Below are positions 47,658 through 56,260 of a DNA stretch of 64,000 nt, one piece after another. The notes beneath the pieces are model-generated. The model did no database searches and had not been told where the DNA came from. It was given only the letters and a program-made list of their open reading frames with translations. Each line of letters opens with the position of its first letter. Within the stretch, counting starts at the first letter, position 1. Origin of the DNA: Chloroflexota bacterium (GTDB lineage: Bacteria; Chloroflexota; Limnocylindria; P2-11E); the NCBI GenBank assembly GCA_027310565.1, contig DAIDAP010000015.1, positions 1 through 64,000 on the forward strand, read 5' to 3'. A program made the translations under genes and the position numbers.

Positions 47658-49661
47658 CTACGCGACGCGGCGGCGTTTGTGGCTCACGTAGTCCACGAGC
47701 ACGTACTCGCCGAGGCGCTCCGGCTCGACGTAGAAGGCGCGGCCGGTGTTGATCTTCGACATCTGGTTCACGAAGTCCACCAGGTAATGCCCGCGCGCGA
47801 GCATGAACGTGTTGATGGTGATCTGCTCGCGCGTGCAGCGGACCACCTCGCGCAGCGTCTCCTGGAAGGTGCGCGGCGTCGGCGGGTAGGAGAAGCGCGG
47901 CGTCGGAATGCCGGGCTCGAAGTGCGCGGTAGGCTCGCCGTCGGTGATGAGGACGATCTGCTTGTTCTTTCCGCGCGAGCGCGCCAGGAGCGCGCGCGCC
48001 ACCTCGAACGCGTGCTGCATGTTCGTGCCGTACACGTACTCGTTCCAGGTGAGGCGGGGGAGGTCCTGCGGCCGCAGCTGTGACGCGTACGCCGAGAACC
48101 CGATGATGTAGAGGTCGTCCTTCGGGAACGTCGAGCGGATGAGCGAGTCGAGCGCGAGCGTGACCTTCTTCGCGGCGAGGAAGCAGCCGCGGAACAGCAT
48201 CGAGCGCGACACGTCCACGAGGATCGCCGTCGCCGACTGCGTCATGAGCTCGGTCCGGTAGACGGCGAAGTCCTCGGCGGTCAGCTTCACCGGGACCTTC
48301 GCGCCCTCGCGGAAGACGGCGCTGCGGACCGTGCCGGGGAGATCGAGCAGGAACGGGTCGCCGAACTCGTAGGTCTTGAGCTCGTCGGTCGGATCGCCGC
48401 CGCGGCCGCGTGTGCGGGCGCGGTGGCTCCCGAACGCGTCGCGCTTGAGCGTCGAGAAGATCTCCTCGAGCGAGCGCTGCCCGATCTTGCGGATCCCGCG
48501 CGGCGTGAGCTCGTACCGCTCGCCGTCCTTCCGGATGAGTCCGGCCTCCTCGAGCAGCTCGGTCATCCTGCGGAGCTGATCGAGGGACTGCCGCGCCCCG
48601 GCGCCGGCCAGGCGCTCGACCCGATCGGCGTCGAGGTCCCGCAGGTCCTCGGACGAGCGGGCGCCGCGGACGACGTCCTCCATGTCCGAGAGCTGGTTCA
48701 TCTCGTCCATGAGGCCGAGGGCCTCGGCGAGCGTCAGCGGCTCGTCGCCGCTCATGGCGTGCTCGTAGCCCTCGACCGGCATGACCCGGCCGAGGGTCTC
48801 GGCGAGCTCGTTCATCGCGGCCTGCAGCGCCGGGTCGGCGAACGCGGCGCCGAGCAGCTGCTCGAGCTGGTCACGCATCTCGCTCGACATGCTCTGCCAC
48901 AGCGAGCGCATCGCGGCCATGCCCTGCGCGAGCTGGCGCAGCAGGTCGTCCCAGTCCCTCGCGCCGCCGGCGAGCTCGGGGTACTGGCGCTGGAACGCCT
49001 CGAAGTCCGGCTCGCCGCCCTCGATGCGCTCCTTCAGCGCGCGGTTGAGGTCGCGGATCATCTGCCGCGTGCGCTCGAGCTGCTCGGGCGTCAGGTTCTG
49101 CAGCGAGTCGCGCATGTTCTTGAAGTACGAGCCGAGCACCTGCTGCTGCAGGTCCCGGAGCAGCTCCTGGTACTTCTCGGCGGCCTTCGGCTCGACGAAC
49201 TCGTAGTCCTTCAGCGCGCGCATCGCGCGGCCGAAGTCCTCGGGCAGCTCGTCGAGCTGCGCGAGCCGCTCGGCCGCCAGCTTCCGCATCGCCTCGCCGA
49301 GCCGCTCGTTCGGCGCCTCGGCGTCGCGCCGGCGCTCGAGCCCCTCGCGCTCGAGGCGCTTCACCTCCTCGAGCTTCTCCTTGAGCTGATCGAACGTCCG
49401 GCTGAGGTCGTGCCGCTGGGCGCGGCGCTGCTTCGCCGCGCGCAGGCGCTCGAGGAGGTCCTTCATGCCCTCCATGCGGCCGGGAACGCCCCAGCGACCC
49501 AGGCGCGCGAGCGCATCCTCGAGGTCGCCGCCGGAGAGGAGCTCGTCGGACATCGCCGACAGCAGCTCGTCGGCCTCGAGCGCGTCGAGGCGCTGCGTCC
49601 CGTCCCAGCGCAGGTAACGGACGTCGCCCGGCTCGCCGAGCGGCGGGGGGCCCGCGCTCAC
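47658..49661 (-). CDS. VWA-domain protein partnered with a MoxR-type ATPase
   Basis: 667 residues. The N-terminal two thirds are highly helical and charged. One stretch (about residues 60-130) resembles a coiled coil (RTFDQLKEKLEEVKRLEREG); another contains GARDWDDLLRQLAQGMAAM. The C-terminal 230 residues form a von Willebrand A domain with MIDAS motif AILVDVSRSM and NKQIVLITDGEPTAHFE. This matches the chelatase-D-like or CoxE-like VWA partners of MoxR ATPases. The GTG overlaps the ATPase stop (GTGA). Together they probably form a chaperone-like complex that remodels an unknown target. Confidence 0.85.
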   Translation of the reverse strand: MSAGPPPLGEPGDVRYLRWDGTQRLDALEADELLSAMSDELLSGGDLEDALARLGRWGVPGRMEGMKDLLERLRAAKQRRAQRHDLSRTFDQLKEKLEEVKRLEREGLERRRDAEAPNERLGEAMRKLAAERLAQLDELPEDFGRAMRALKDYEFVEPKAAEKYQELLRDLQQQVLGSYFKNMRDSLQNLTPEQLERTRQMIRDLNRALKERIEGGEPDFEAFQRQYPELAGGARDWDDLLRQLAQGMAAMRSLWQSMSSEMRDQLEQLLGAAFADPALQAAMNELAETLGRVMPVEGYEHAMSGDEPLTLAEALGLMDEMNQLSDMEDVVRGARSSEDLRDLDADRVERLAGAGARQSLDQLRRMTELLEEAGLIRKDGERYELTPRGIRKIGQRSLEEIFSTLKRDAFGSHRARTRGRGGDPTDELKTYEFGDPFLLDLPGTVRSAVFREGAKVPVKLTAEDFAVYRTELMTQSATAILVDVSRSMLFRGCFLAAKKVTLALDSLIRSTFPKDDLYIIGFSAYASQLRPQDLPRLTWNEYVYGTNMQHAFEVARALLARSRGKNKQIVLITDGEPTAHFEPGIPTPRFSYPPTPRTFQETLREVVRCTREQITINTFMLARGHYLVDFVNQMSKINTGRAFYVEPERLGEYVLVDYVSHKRRRVA

Positions 49662-51055
49662 GCCCTGAAGGTCGAGCGCGTCTCGCCGCGCTCCTTGTTC
49701 AGCTTCCGGTTGAGGTGCAGCCCCTCGAGCACGAACTCGACGGCCGCCGCGACGGTGGCCGGGCTCCCGGCTCCGCCGAGCTTCGCCACCGCGCCCTTCA
49801 TGCCAGGGATCTGCAGCGCCTGCTTCACGTACTCCTGGCTCGGAAGCGACGGCGACACGTGCATCGTCGCGCCCCGCTGGAACGCGGCGAGGAGCGAGTC
49901 GAACTCGGCGAGCGAGAACGTGCGGTTGAAGACGTTGAGGACCGCGCGCTGCGCGAGGCGCTCGATGACGCGCTCCTCGGTGACGTCGCCCACCGACTCG
50001 AGCTCGATCTTCCCGGCGGTCGAGGCGATGACCGCGGGCAGGTCGCTGATGCGCGGAACCACCGTCGTCTCCCGGGTGCGGAGCGCCCGCTTGAGCGCGC
50101 TCGAGACCAGGTTCTCGTAGTTCGACACGGAGACGCGGACCGACACCCCCGAGCGCTGCGAGATCTCCGGCGAGCGCCGCGCGAGCTGCGAGAGCTCCGC
50201 GAGCACCTCCTTCATGTAGCCGGGCACGATCGTCGTGAGGCCCTCGTCGGCGAACGAGCTGCGCTCCTGCTCCATGATCCCGACCTCGATGCCGAGCTCG
50301 CGCGGGTAGTGGGTCCGGATCTGCGAGCCGAAGCGGTCCTTGAGCGGCGTGATGATGCGGCCGCGGTTGGTGTAGTCCTCGGGGTTCGCCGAGGCGACGA
50401 CGAAGAGGTCGAGCGGGAGCCGCACCTTGTATCCCCGGATCTGCACGTCGCGCTCCTCCATCACGTTCAGGAGGCTCACCTGGACGCGCTCGGCGAGGTC
50501 GGGGAGCTCGTTCAGCGCGAAGATCCCGCGGTGCGTGCGCGGCACGAGCCCGTAGTGGATGGTGAGCTCGTCCGAGAGGTAGCGGCCCTCGGCGACCTTG
50601 ATCGGGTCGACCTCGCCGATGAGGTCGGCGACCGAGATGTCGGGCGTCGCCAGCTTCTCGCTGTAGCGCTGGTCCGGCGTGAGCCACGCGAGCTCGACGC
50701 TGTCGCCGTCGTTCGCGACCCGGTACCGGCACGCGGCGCAGATCGGCGCGAACGGGTCGTCGTTGATCTCGCAGCCCGCGATCGCCGGGACGGACGGGTC
50801 GAGGAGCTCGACGAGCTGGCGCGCGATGCGCGTCTTGGCCTGCCCGCGCTCGCCGAGGAGGATGACGTCCTGCCCGGAGAGGATCGCGTTCTCGATCTGC
50901 GGGATGACCGTGGCCTCGTAGCCCACGATGCCCGGGAACAGCGCGCGATTCGCGCCGAGCGCTTCGATGAGGTTCGCCCGCAGCTCTTCCTTCACGGTCC
51001 GCGAGCGGTACCCGGTCTCGCGCAGCTCGCCGATGGTGCCTGGTCGATCGGTCAT
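49658..51055 (-). CDS. MoxR/ChlI-type AAA+ ATPase
   Basis: 465 residues. Walker A GERGQAKT is at residues 68-75. The Walker B/sensor block FALNELPDLAERVQVSLLNVMEERDVQIRG is followed by FVVASANPEDYTN and RFGSQIRTHY (Arg finger). An insert has three Cys (GCEINDDPFAPICAACRYR). This is the group annotated as magnesium chelatase ATPase, but no Mg-chelatase or bacteriochlorophyll gene is present. ATG overlaps the stop of the upstream ATPase gene; stop overlaps the VWA start. Acts with the VWA protein. Confidence 0.9.
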   Translation of the reverse strand: MTDRPGTIGELRETGYRSRTVKEELRANLIEALGANRALFPGIVGYEATVIPQIENAILSGQDVILLGERGQAKTRIARQLVELLDPSVPAIAGCEINDDPFAPICAACRYRVANDGDSVELAWLTPDQRYSEKLATPDISVADLIGEVDPIKVAEGRYLSDELTIHYGLVPRTHRGIFALNELPDLAERVQVSLLNVMEERDVQIRGYKVRLPLDLFVVASANPEDYTNRGRIITPLKDRFGSQIRTHYPRELGIEVGIMEQERSSFADEGLTTIVPGYMKEVLAELSQLARRSPEISQRSGVSVRVSVSNYENLVSSALKRALRTRETTVVPRISDLPAVIASTAGKIELESVGDVTEERVIERLAQRAVLNVFNRTFSLAEFDSLLAAFQRGATMHVSPSLPSQEYVKQALQIPGMKGAVAKLGGAGSPATVAAAVEFVLEGLHLNRKLNKERGETRSTFRA

Positions 51056-51945
51056 TCGACGGGGTCTCCTCTGATCTGAGTCGGCAGGCGCTCGCCGCGA
51101 TCGGCCGCGAGCGACGCGCGGACGTCGGCGATCGTCGTGACGCCCCTCCGCACGAGGTCCGCGAGCAGCTCGGTCCGGCGCGCGAGCTCCGCGCCGGCGG
51201 CCCCGGCGTCGCCGCGGCGGCGTGCGCGCAGCAGGGCGAGCTCCGCCGCGTCGTCGTGGCTGTGCCGGTCGCGCTCGATGTCGTGCTCGACGAGCGGGAC
51301 GAGCGCGACCCCGCCGTCGCTCGGCATCAGGCGGTGCAGGGAGACCACCCGGCGGGCGTACCCGCCGCGGCCCGTGCCGTAGATGCGCATGACCATGAGC
51401 AGGTCGACGCGCGCGAGGTCGGCCGCGGGGACGCCGAGCTCACCGGTGAGCTGCGCGACGGCCTCGTCCGCGGAGTCGGCGTGGAGCGTCGAGCCGAGCG
51501 CGTAGCCGTCCGCGAGGGTCGCGAAGACACGCACCGCCTTCGGCCCCCACAGGTACACCGGCAGGTGCGACGACAGCTCGTTCGCGAGCAGGATGGTCTG
51601 GTGCGGCGGCGTCTGGGTGAGGTAGTCGAACGTCTCCGCCCAGCCGCGGATGAAGACGCGGCGCGTCGCGAGCGGCACGAAATCCAGCAGGGCGGTGAGG
51701 GTCGTCGTCTTGCCGGAGTGGGGATGTTCGGCCGCGATGAGGATCGAGCCGTGCGCCGCGATGGTCATCCCGCACAGCGCCGCGGTGCGCGCGTCCATGT
51801 TCCCCGCCTCGAGCAGCTGCGTGATCGACATGGGGACGGGCGGCTCCCAGCTCCACCCCCACCAGCCCATCGGGACGTCGTAGTCGCGCGCGCTGAGCGG
51901 CCGCTCCGCGATCGCGAAGCGGCGCTGGACGTGCTGTGGCTCCAT
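51052..51945 (-). CDS. Degenerate type II/IV secretion-like P-loop ATPase
   Basis: 297 residues. P-loop AEHPHSGKTTT at 72-82 and a His-box ALGSTLHADSADEAVAQL near 160 are characteristic of PilB/VirB11 secretion ATPases. The family Walker B block (normally with GExRD) is replaced by TILLANELSSHLPVYLWG. No pilus or secretion gene is nearby. TACCCT ends 7 bases before ATG 51945. First gene of a tightly overlapped operon with the MoxR ATPase and VWA protein, suggesting it serves that complex and not secretion. Confidence 0.8.
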   Translation of the reverse strand: MEPQHVQRRFAIAERPLSARDYDVPMGWWGWSWEPPVPMSITQLLEAGNMDARTAALCGMTIAAHGSILIAAEHPHSGKTTTLTALLDFVPLATRRVFIRGWAETFDYLTQTPPHQTILLANELSSHLPVYLWGPKAVRVFATLADGYALGSTLHADSADEAVAQLTGELGVPAADLARVDLLMVMRIYGTGRGGYARRVVSLHRLMPSDGGVALVPLVEHDIERDRHSHDDAAELALLRARRRGDAGAAGAELARRTELLADLVRRGVTTIADVRASLAADRGERLPTQIRGDPVE

Positions 51946-51951
51946 CGACCG

Positions 51952-51957
51952 AGGGTA
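51952..51957 (-). promoter_or_regulatory. Predicted -10 (TACCCT) of the ATPase-MoxR-VWA operon
   Basis: Minus strand, ends 7 bases before ATG 51945; leaderless transcript predicted. Confidence 0.45.
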
Positions 51958-51963
51958 GCACGC

Positions 51964-51969
51964 TACTCT
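51964..51969 (+). promoter_or_regulatory. Predicted -10 (TACTCT)
   Basis: Ends 10 bases before GTG 51979 and lies back to back with the minus-strand TACCCT. Confidence 0.4.
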
Positions 51970-51978
51970 CTGCGCTCA

Positions 51979-52152
51979 GTGGCGAAAGCGAAGCGGCGAC
52001 GCGCCGGAACAGGCACGGAGCGGCGCGGGCACATCGACGATCCCGCGCGTCTCGCCAGAGAGGCGCGCGAGAACGTCGAGAAGAGCGCCGCCGAGCTGCG
52101 CAAGCAGCGCCTGCCCATCGCGACCGAGCCGCCGACGGTCTACCGGCCCTGA
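51979..52152 (+). CDS. Small basic protein upstream of amidase
   Basis: 57 residues, Lys/Arg-rich at the N-terminus (AKAKRRRAGTGTERRG) then helical (RLAREARENVEKSAAELRKQ). The GTG has a predicted -10 upstream; the TGA overlaps the CTG of the amidase gene. It may be a nucleic-acid-associated peptide; function unknown. Confidence 0.5.
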   Translation: MAKAKRRRAGTGTERRGHIDDPARLAREARENVEKSAAELRKQRLPIATEPPTVYRP

Positions 52153-53582
52153 GCGCGCACCGCTTCGCGACGATCGGCGAGCTGCGCGCGGAGCTGCGAG
52201 CGCGCCGGGTCTCGGCGCTCGAGCTCGCCGACGAGCTCTGCGATCTCCTGGAGCGTGAGGGACCGCGCTACAACGCGGTCGCGGCGGTCGTCCGCGATCG
52301 CGCGCGCCGCGAGGCCCGCCGCGCCGACGCGGCCATCGCCCGTCGCGACCCGCGCCCGCTCCTCGGCGTCCCCTACGGCGTGAAGGACCTCCTCGCGGCG
52401 AGGGGCGCGCCGACGACGTGGGGCGCACCGCCCTATCGCGATCAGACGATCGATGCCGACGCGACCGCGGTGCGGCGCCTCGGCCGGGCCGGCGGCGTGC
52501 TCGCGGCGAAGCTCGCCATGGTCGAGCTCGCCGGCGGAGGCGGCTACCGCTACCCGAGCGCGTCGCTCCAGGGCCCCGGCCGCAATCCGTGGGACACCGA
52601 GCGCTGGTCGGGCGGATCGTCGAGCGGCTCCGGCGCGGCGGTGGCCGCCGGCCTGGTGCCGTTCGCGCTCGGAAGCGAGACGTCCGGGTCGATCGGGACC
52701 CCGTCCGCGTACTGCGGCGTGACCGGCCTGCGCCCGACGTACGGCCTCGTGTCGCGCCACGGGGCGATGGCGCTCTCGTGGACGCTCGACAAGATCGGAC
52801 CGATGGCGCGCAGCGCGGCCGACTGCTCGATCGCGCTCGAGGCGATCGCCGGGCCGGACGCGAGCGACGCGACCTCCGCCGGCCGGCGCTACCGCCCGCT
52901 CGACCGGCGCGCGGCGCGCGCGGCGCCGAAGACCGTGCGGATCGCGTTCGCCGAGGAGGACGTCGCCGACCACGCGTCGGCGGAGGCGAAGCGGGCGCTC
53001 GAGAAAGGCGTGGCGGAGCTCCGCCGCGTCGCGCCGCGCTTGGTGCGCGAGACGCTGCCCGAGCTGCCGTACGGCCCGGCGGTCGGCACGGTCTACGCGG
53101 CGGAGGGCGCGACGATCTTCGCCGAGCTCATCGAGGGGCCGCGCTTCGAGGAGCTGGTCGACGCGCGCCAGAAGGCGGGCCTGCGCGCGTCACTGGATAT
53201 CCGCGCGCGAGACTACCTGCAGGCGATGCGGCTGCGCACCAAGGTGTCGGCGGCGTTCGCGGACATCTTCACGCGCGCCGACGTCATCCTCTCGGTCGGT
53301 CGCACCATCACCGCGACGCCGATCACGCGGCCGCTCGACCAGCCCGGGCGCACCGCGAGCAACCCGGCGCCGTCGCGCCGGCCCGGCAACGTCGCTCTCA
53401 TCGCCGCCGGGAACCTCGCCGGCCTGCCCGCGATCTTCTTCCCCTGCGGCCTCGGCACCGACGGGCTCCCGGTCGGCCTGCAGCTCGTCGGCCCGCCGTT
53501 CTCCGAGCCGCTCCTCGTCGCGCTCGCCGACGCGTACCAGAACGAGACGGACCACCACCGCAGGCGCCCGGCCGCCTCCTGA
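52149..53582 (+). CDS. Amidase (GatA/AS family), apparent CTG start
   Basis: 477 residues from CTG 52149. The amidase-signature catalytic triad is complete: Lys in LLGVPYGVKDLLA; cis-Ser in RWSGGSSSGSGAAVAAG; Ser nucleophile in GSETSGSIGTPSAYCG. No GatB/GatC is nearby, so a catabolic amidase is more likely than tRNA amidation. No in-frame ATG, GTG or TTG exists before the catalytic Lys; the only long alternative would start at 51936 in the opposite-strand gene. CTG forms a CTGA overlap with the upstream stop. Confidence 0.9.
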   Translation: MSAHRFATIGELRAELRARRVSALELADELCDLLEREGPRYNAVAAVVRDRARREARRADAAIARRDPRPLLGVPYGVKDLLAARGAPTTWGAPPYRDQTIDADATAVRRLGRAGGVLAAKLAMVELAGGGGYRYPSASLQGPGRNPWDTERWSGGSSSGSGAAVAAGLVPFALGSETSGSIGTPSAYCGVTGLRPTYGLVSRHGAMALSWTLDKIGPMARSAADCSIALEAIAGPDASDATSAGRRYRPLDRRAARAAPKTVRIAFAEEDVADHASAEAKRALEKGVAELRRVAPRLVRETLPELPYGPAVGTVYAAEGATIFAELIEGPRFEELVDARQKAGLRASLDIRARDYLQAMRLRTKVSAAFADIFTRADVILSVGRTITATPITRPLDQPGRTASNPAPSRRPGNVALIAAGNLAGLPAIFFPCGLGTDGLPVGLQLVGPPFSEPLLVALADAYQNETDHHRRRPAAS

Positions 53583-53586
53583 CGCC

Positions 53587-54525
53587 TCAGCGGTCGGAGG
53601 CGATCGGTCCCAGCGCGGCGATGCCCTCGAGCTCGTGTCCGTAGGGGAGCATGACGTTGGCGTGATCGACGCCGCCGGCCCGCAGCTGGGCGAAGGCGGC
53701 GGCGACCTCGTCGGTGCTCCCGACGATCGCGCCCGGCCGGTCCGCGAGCCACTTCTCGCGCGTCGTGCTCGCGCGCCGCGCGACGTCGTCGACCATCGCG
53801 TCGGCGACCGCGCGCGTGCGGCCGGCCGCCGCGTAGACGAACATGCTCCGGCGCAGCGTGGTCGGATCGCGCCGCTCCGCGCGGCACGCCTCGGCGAGTC
53901 CGGCGTTCAGCGCCGCGATCCGCTCGGCGAGCGTTCCGGGGAGGATCGCGTGATTGAACCAGTGCGCGTACTTCGCGGCGATGCGCATGACCCGCGGCTT
54001 CGAGCCGCCGATCCAGATCGGGAGCGGCCGCTGCACCGGCTTCGGCGCGCACACCGCGTCCTCGACGCGGTAGTGCGACCCGCGGTACGTCGCGCGCTCG
54101 TCGCGCCAGAGCCGCGTGCAGATCTCGAGCGCCTCGACGAGCTGCGTGACGCGCATGGCGGCCGCGGGGAAGTCGTACCCGTAGCGGACGTACTCGACCT
54201 CCTTCCACCCGGCGCCGATGCCGAAGTCGAGCCGGCCCCCCGACAGGTGGTCGACGCTCGCGGCGATCTTCGCCAGCAGCGCGGGATTGCGGTACGACTG
54301 CGCCGTGACCATCGGACCGATGCGGATGCCCTCGGTGTCGCGGGCGAGCGCGGCGAGGACGGTCCAGGCCTCGAGGCAGCTCGTGTCGACCGCGTCCTTG
54401 CCGAGCAGGAGGTGGTCGGAGACCCAGAGGCGCGTGAAGCCGGCGGCGCGGGCCGCGCGCGCGATCTCGCGGATGCGCTCGTAGGTGAACCCGAACTGCG
54501 GCTCGACCTGCACCCCTAGGTCCAC
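53587..54525 (-). CDS. LLM-class F420-dependent oxidoreductase
   Basis: 312 residues, full luciferase-like barrel: YERIREIARAARAAGFTRLW, LWVSDHLLLGKDAVDTSCLE, LSGGRLDFGIGAGWKEVEY and PIWIGGSKPRVMRIAAKYA. The last block is typical of F420-dependent members. Last gene of the minus-strand operon that starts at 59492; convergent with the amidase, four bases apart. Possibly oxidises the same class of substrate as the glycolate-type oxidase encoded upstream. Confidence 0.88.
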   Translation of the reverse strand: MDLGVQVEPQFGFTYERIREIARAARAAGFTRLWVSDHLLLGKDAVDTSCLEAWTVLAALARDTEGIRIGPMVTAQSYRNPALLAKIAASVDHLSGGRLDFGIGAGWKEVEYVRYGYDFPAAAMRVTQLVEALEICTRLWRDERATYRGSHYRVEDAVCAPKPVQRPLPIWIGGSKPRVMRIAAKYAHWFNHAILPGTLAERIAALNAGLAEACRAERRDPTTLRRSMFVYAAAGRTRAVADAMVDDVARRASTTREKWLADRPGAIVGSTDEVAAAFAQLRAGGVDHANVMLPYGHELEGIAALGPIASDR

Positions 54526-54526
54526 C

Positions 54527-54982
54527 TCATCGCTCCTCGCCCCTGTCTTCCTCCGCCGTCAGGCGGAACATCATGTGGCGTCCGGTCACCGTGAGCGTCG
54601 CGAGCATGAAACCGGCGAAGACCGCGACGCCGGCGTTCACGATCGGATCGAGGCCGAGCGCGAGCGCGTCGAACGCGAACACGAGCACGAACCACACCGC
54701 GAAGGTCACGAGCGTCTCGCGTAGGGCGAACGTGATGGGCCGGCGCGGCTCGCGGCGCGCCGGGCGCCGCTCGGGCGGCAGCAGCGCCTCGCCGGCCAGG
54801 CGCGCGCGCCGGTCGGCGCGCATCACGCCGGCCACGTACCACACCGAGACGGCGAGCAGCACGACCTCGACGACGACGTTCTGAGCGTTCCCCACGACGA
54901 TCGAGAGGGGGATGAAGAGGAGCGCGCCGACCGCGACGATCGTCGCGACGACGGTCGTGGCGATGGTGAGCCCTCGCCTCAT
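54527..54982 (-). CDS. Four-span membrane protein
   Basis: 151 residues. Hydrophobic segments are TIATTVVATIVAVGALLFIP, VVEVVLLAVSVWYVAGVM, TFAVWFVLVFAFDALAL and AGVAVFAGFMLATLTV, separated by a basic loop. ATG overlaps the glcF stop (ATGA). Could be a quinone- or cytochrome-side partner for the oxidase, but no cofactor motif is visible. Confidence 0.6.
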   Translation of the reverse strand: MRRGLTIATTVVATIVAVGALLFIPLSIVVGNAQNVVVEVVLLAVSVWYVAGVMRADRRARLAGEALLPPERRPARREPRRPITFALRETLVTFAVWFVLVFAFDALALGLDPIVNAGVAVFAGFMLATLTVTGRHMMFRLTAEEDRGEER

Positions 54983-56250
54983 GACCGGCCCACGGCGCGG
55001 TCGAGCAGCTCGACGACGTGCAGAACCTCGACGTCGCGCCCGCGCTCGCGGAGCGCCGCGGAGATCTGCAGCATGCAGCCGGGGTTCGCGCTCACGACGA
55101 TCGCCGCGCCGGTCGCCGCGATCGCGTCCGCTTTGCGCGCCGCGAGCGCGTCCGAGAGCTCGGGCTGGGTGAGGTTGTACGACCCGGCGCTGCCGCAGCA
55201 GACGTCGCTCTCGGCCATCTCGACGAGCTCGAGCCCTTCGATGCGCCGCAGGAGGGCACGCGGCTGTGCCCGGATGCGCTGCGCGTGCGCGAGGTGGCAG
55301 GGCTCCTGGTAGGTGACGCGCGCGCGGAGGCGCCCCGCCGGCGCGCCGTCGCCGAGCGCGGCGAGATACTCGGTGACGTCGCGGACCTTCGCCGCGAGCG
55401 CCGCGGCGCGGTCCCGCCACGCCGGATCGTCCGCGAGCAGGCGACCGTACTCCTTCAGGTGCGCTCCGCACCCGGCGGCGTCCACCACGATGGCGTCCAC
55501 GCCGGCCGACTCGAACGCGGCGACGTTCCGCTTCGCCAGCGCGACCGCCCCCGCGTGGTCGCCCGCGTGCGCATGGAGCGCGCCGCAGCAGGCCTGCTCC
55601 GGGACCTCGACGACGGCGACGCCGGCGCGCGCGAGGACGCGGCCCGCCGCGCTGTGCACGTCGCCGTACGCGACGCGCATGACGCAGCCGAGCAGCAGGG
55701 CCACGCGCGCGCGGGGCGCCGCGACGGCGGGCGGCGGCGCGTAGCGGGGCCGTGTGAACGGCGGGTAGAGCGCCTCGAGCCGGCGCAGCCCGCGCGGGAG
55801 CCGGGCGGCCAGCCCGCTCGCGCGCACCAAGCGCCGCAGGCCGGTCCGCTCGTACAGGGCGGCGAGGCCGGCGACGCCCTCGAGACGGCCGGGATCGGCG
55901 AACAGCGAAAGGAGCGCGCGGCGCAGCCACGACGCCGGCGCCGAGCGGCGCCGCGCGCCGGCGGCCTCGATGGCCCCGCGCGCGCTCTCGATCAGCGCGC
56001 CGTAGCCGACGCCCGAGGGGCACACCGCCTCGCAGGCGCGGCACCCCAGGCAGCGATCGAGGTGGAGGAGGACGTTCGGCGCGGGCGCGATGCGGCCGGC
56101 CGCGAGCTGCTCCATGAGGTGGATGCGGCCGCGCGGCGACTCCGTCTCGAGCCGGGTGAGCAGGTACGTGGGACACGACTCGAGGCAGATCCCGCAGCGG
56201 ATGCAGCTTCGCGAGGGCTCGACGTCGAACGTCAGGGCGGCGACGGTCAC
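54979..56250 (-). CDS. glcF: Glycolate oxidase iron-sulfur subunit
   Basis: 423 residues. Two 4Fe-4S motifs (CIRCGICLESCPTY and CLGCRACEAVCPSG) and two CCG domains (LLGCVMRVAYGD...CCGALHAHAGDH and EPCHLAHAQRI...CCGSAGSYNLTQP). Close in layout to the GlcF-like gene at 25139, so the genome has at least two such systems. GTG start ten bases after glcE; overlaps the membrane protein gene. Confidence 0.92.
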   Translation of the reverse strand: MTVAALTFDVEPSRSCIRCGICLESCPTYLLTRLETESPRGRIHLMEQLAAGRIAPAPNVLLHLDRCLGCRACEAVCPSGVGYGALIESARGAIEAAGARRRSAPASWLRRALLSLFADPGRLEGVAGLAALYERTGLRRLVRASGLAARLPRGLRRLEALYPPFTRPRYAPPPAVAAPRARVALLLGCVMRVAYGDVHSAAGRVLARAGVAVVEVPEQACCGALHAHAGDHAGAVALAKRNVAAFESAGVDAIVVDAAGCGAHLKEYGRLLADDPAWRDRAAALAAKVRDVTEYLAALGDGAPAGRLRARVTYQEPCHLAHAQRIRAQPRALLRRIEGLELVEMAESDVCCGSAGSYNLTQPELSDALAARKADAIAATGAAIVVSANPGCMLQISAALRERGRDVEVLHVVELLDRAVGRS

Positions 56251-56260
56251 GCCGTCAACG

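Noticed and set aside
47658..50732. A 1024-codon version of the VWA protein
   Set aside because: The upstream part overlaps the MoxR ATPase in another frame and is Arg/Ala-rich noise; the GTGA junction at 49661 marks the true start.
49658..51055. MoxR-type ATPase as a true magnesium chelatase subunit
   Set aside because: No ChlH/BchH or other tetrapyrrole genes nearby; the VWA partner and secretion-type ATPase fit a different complex.
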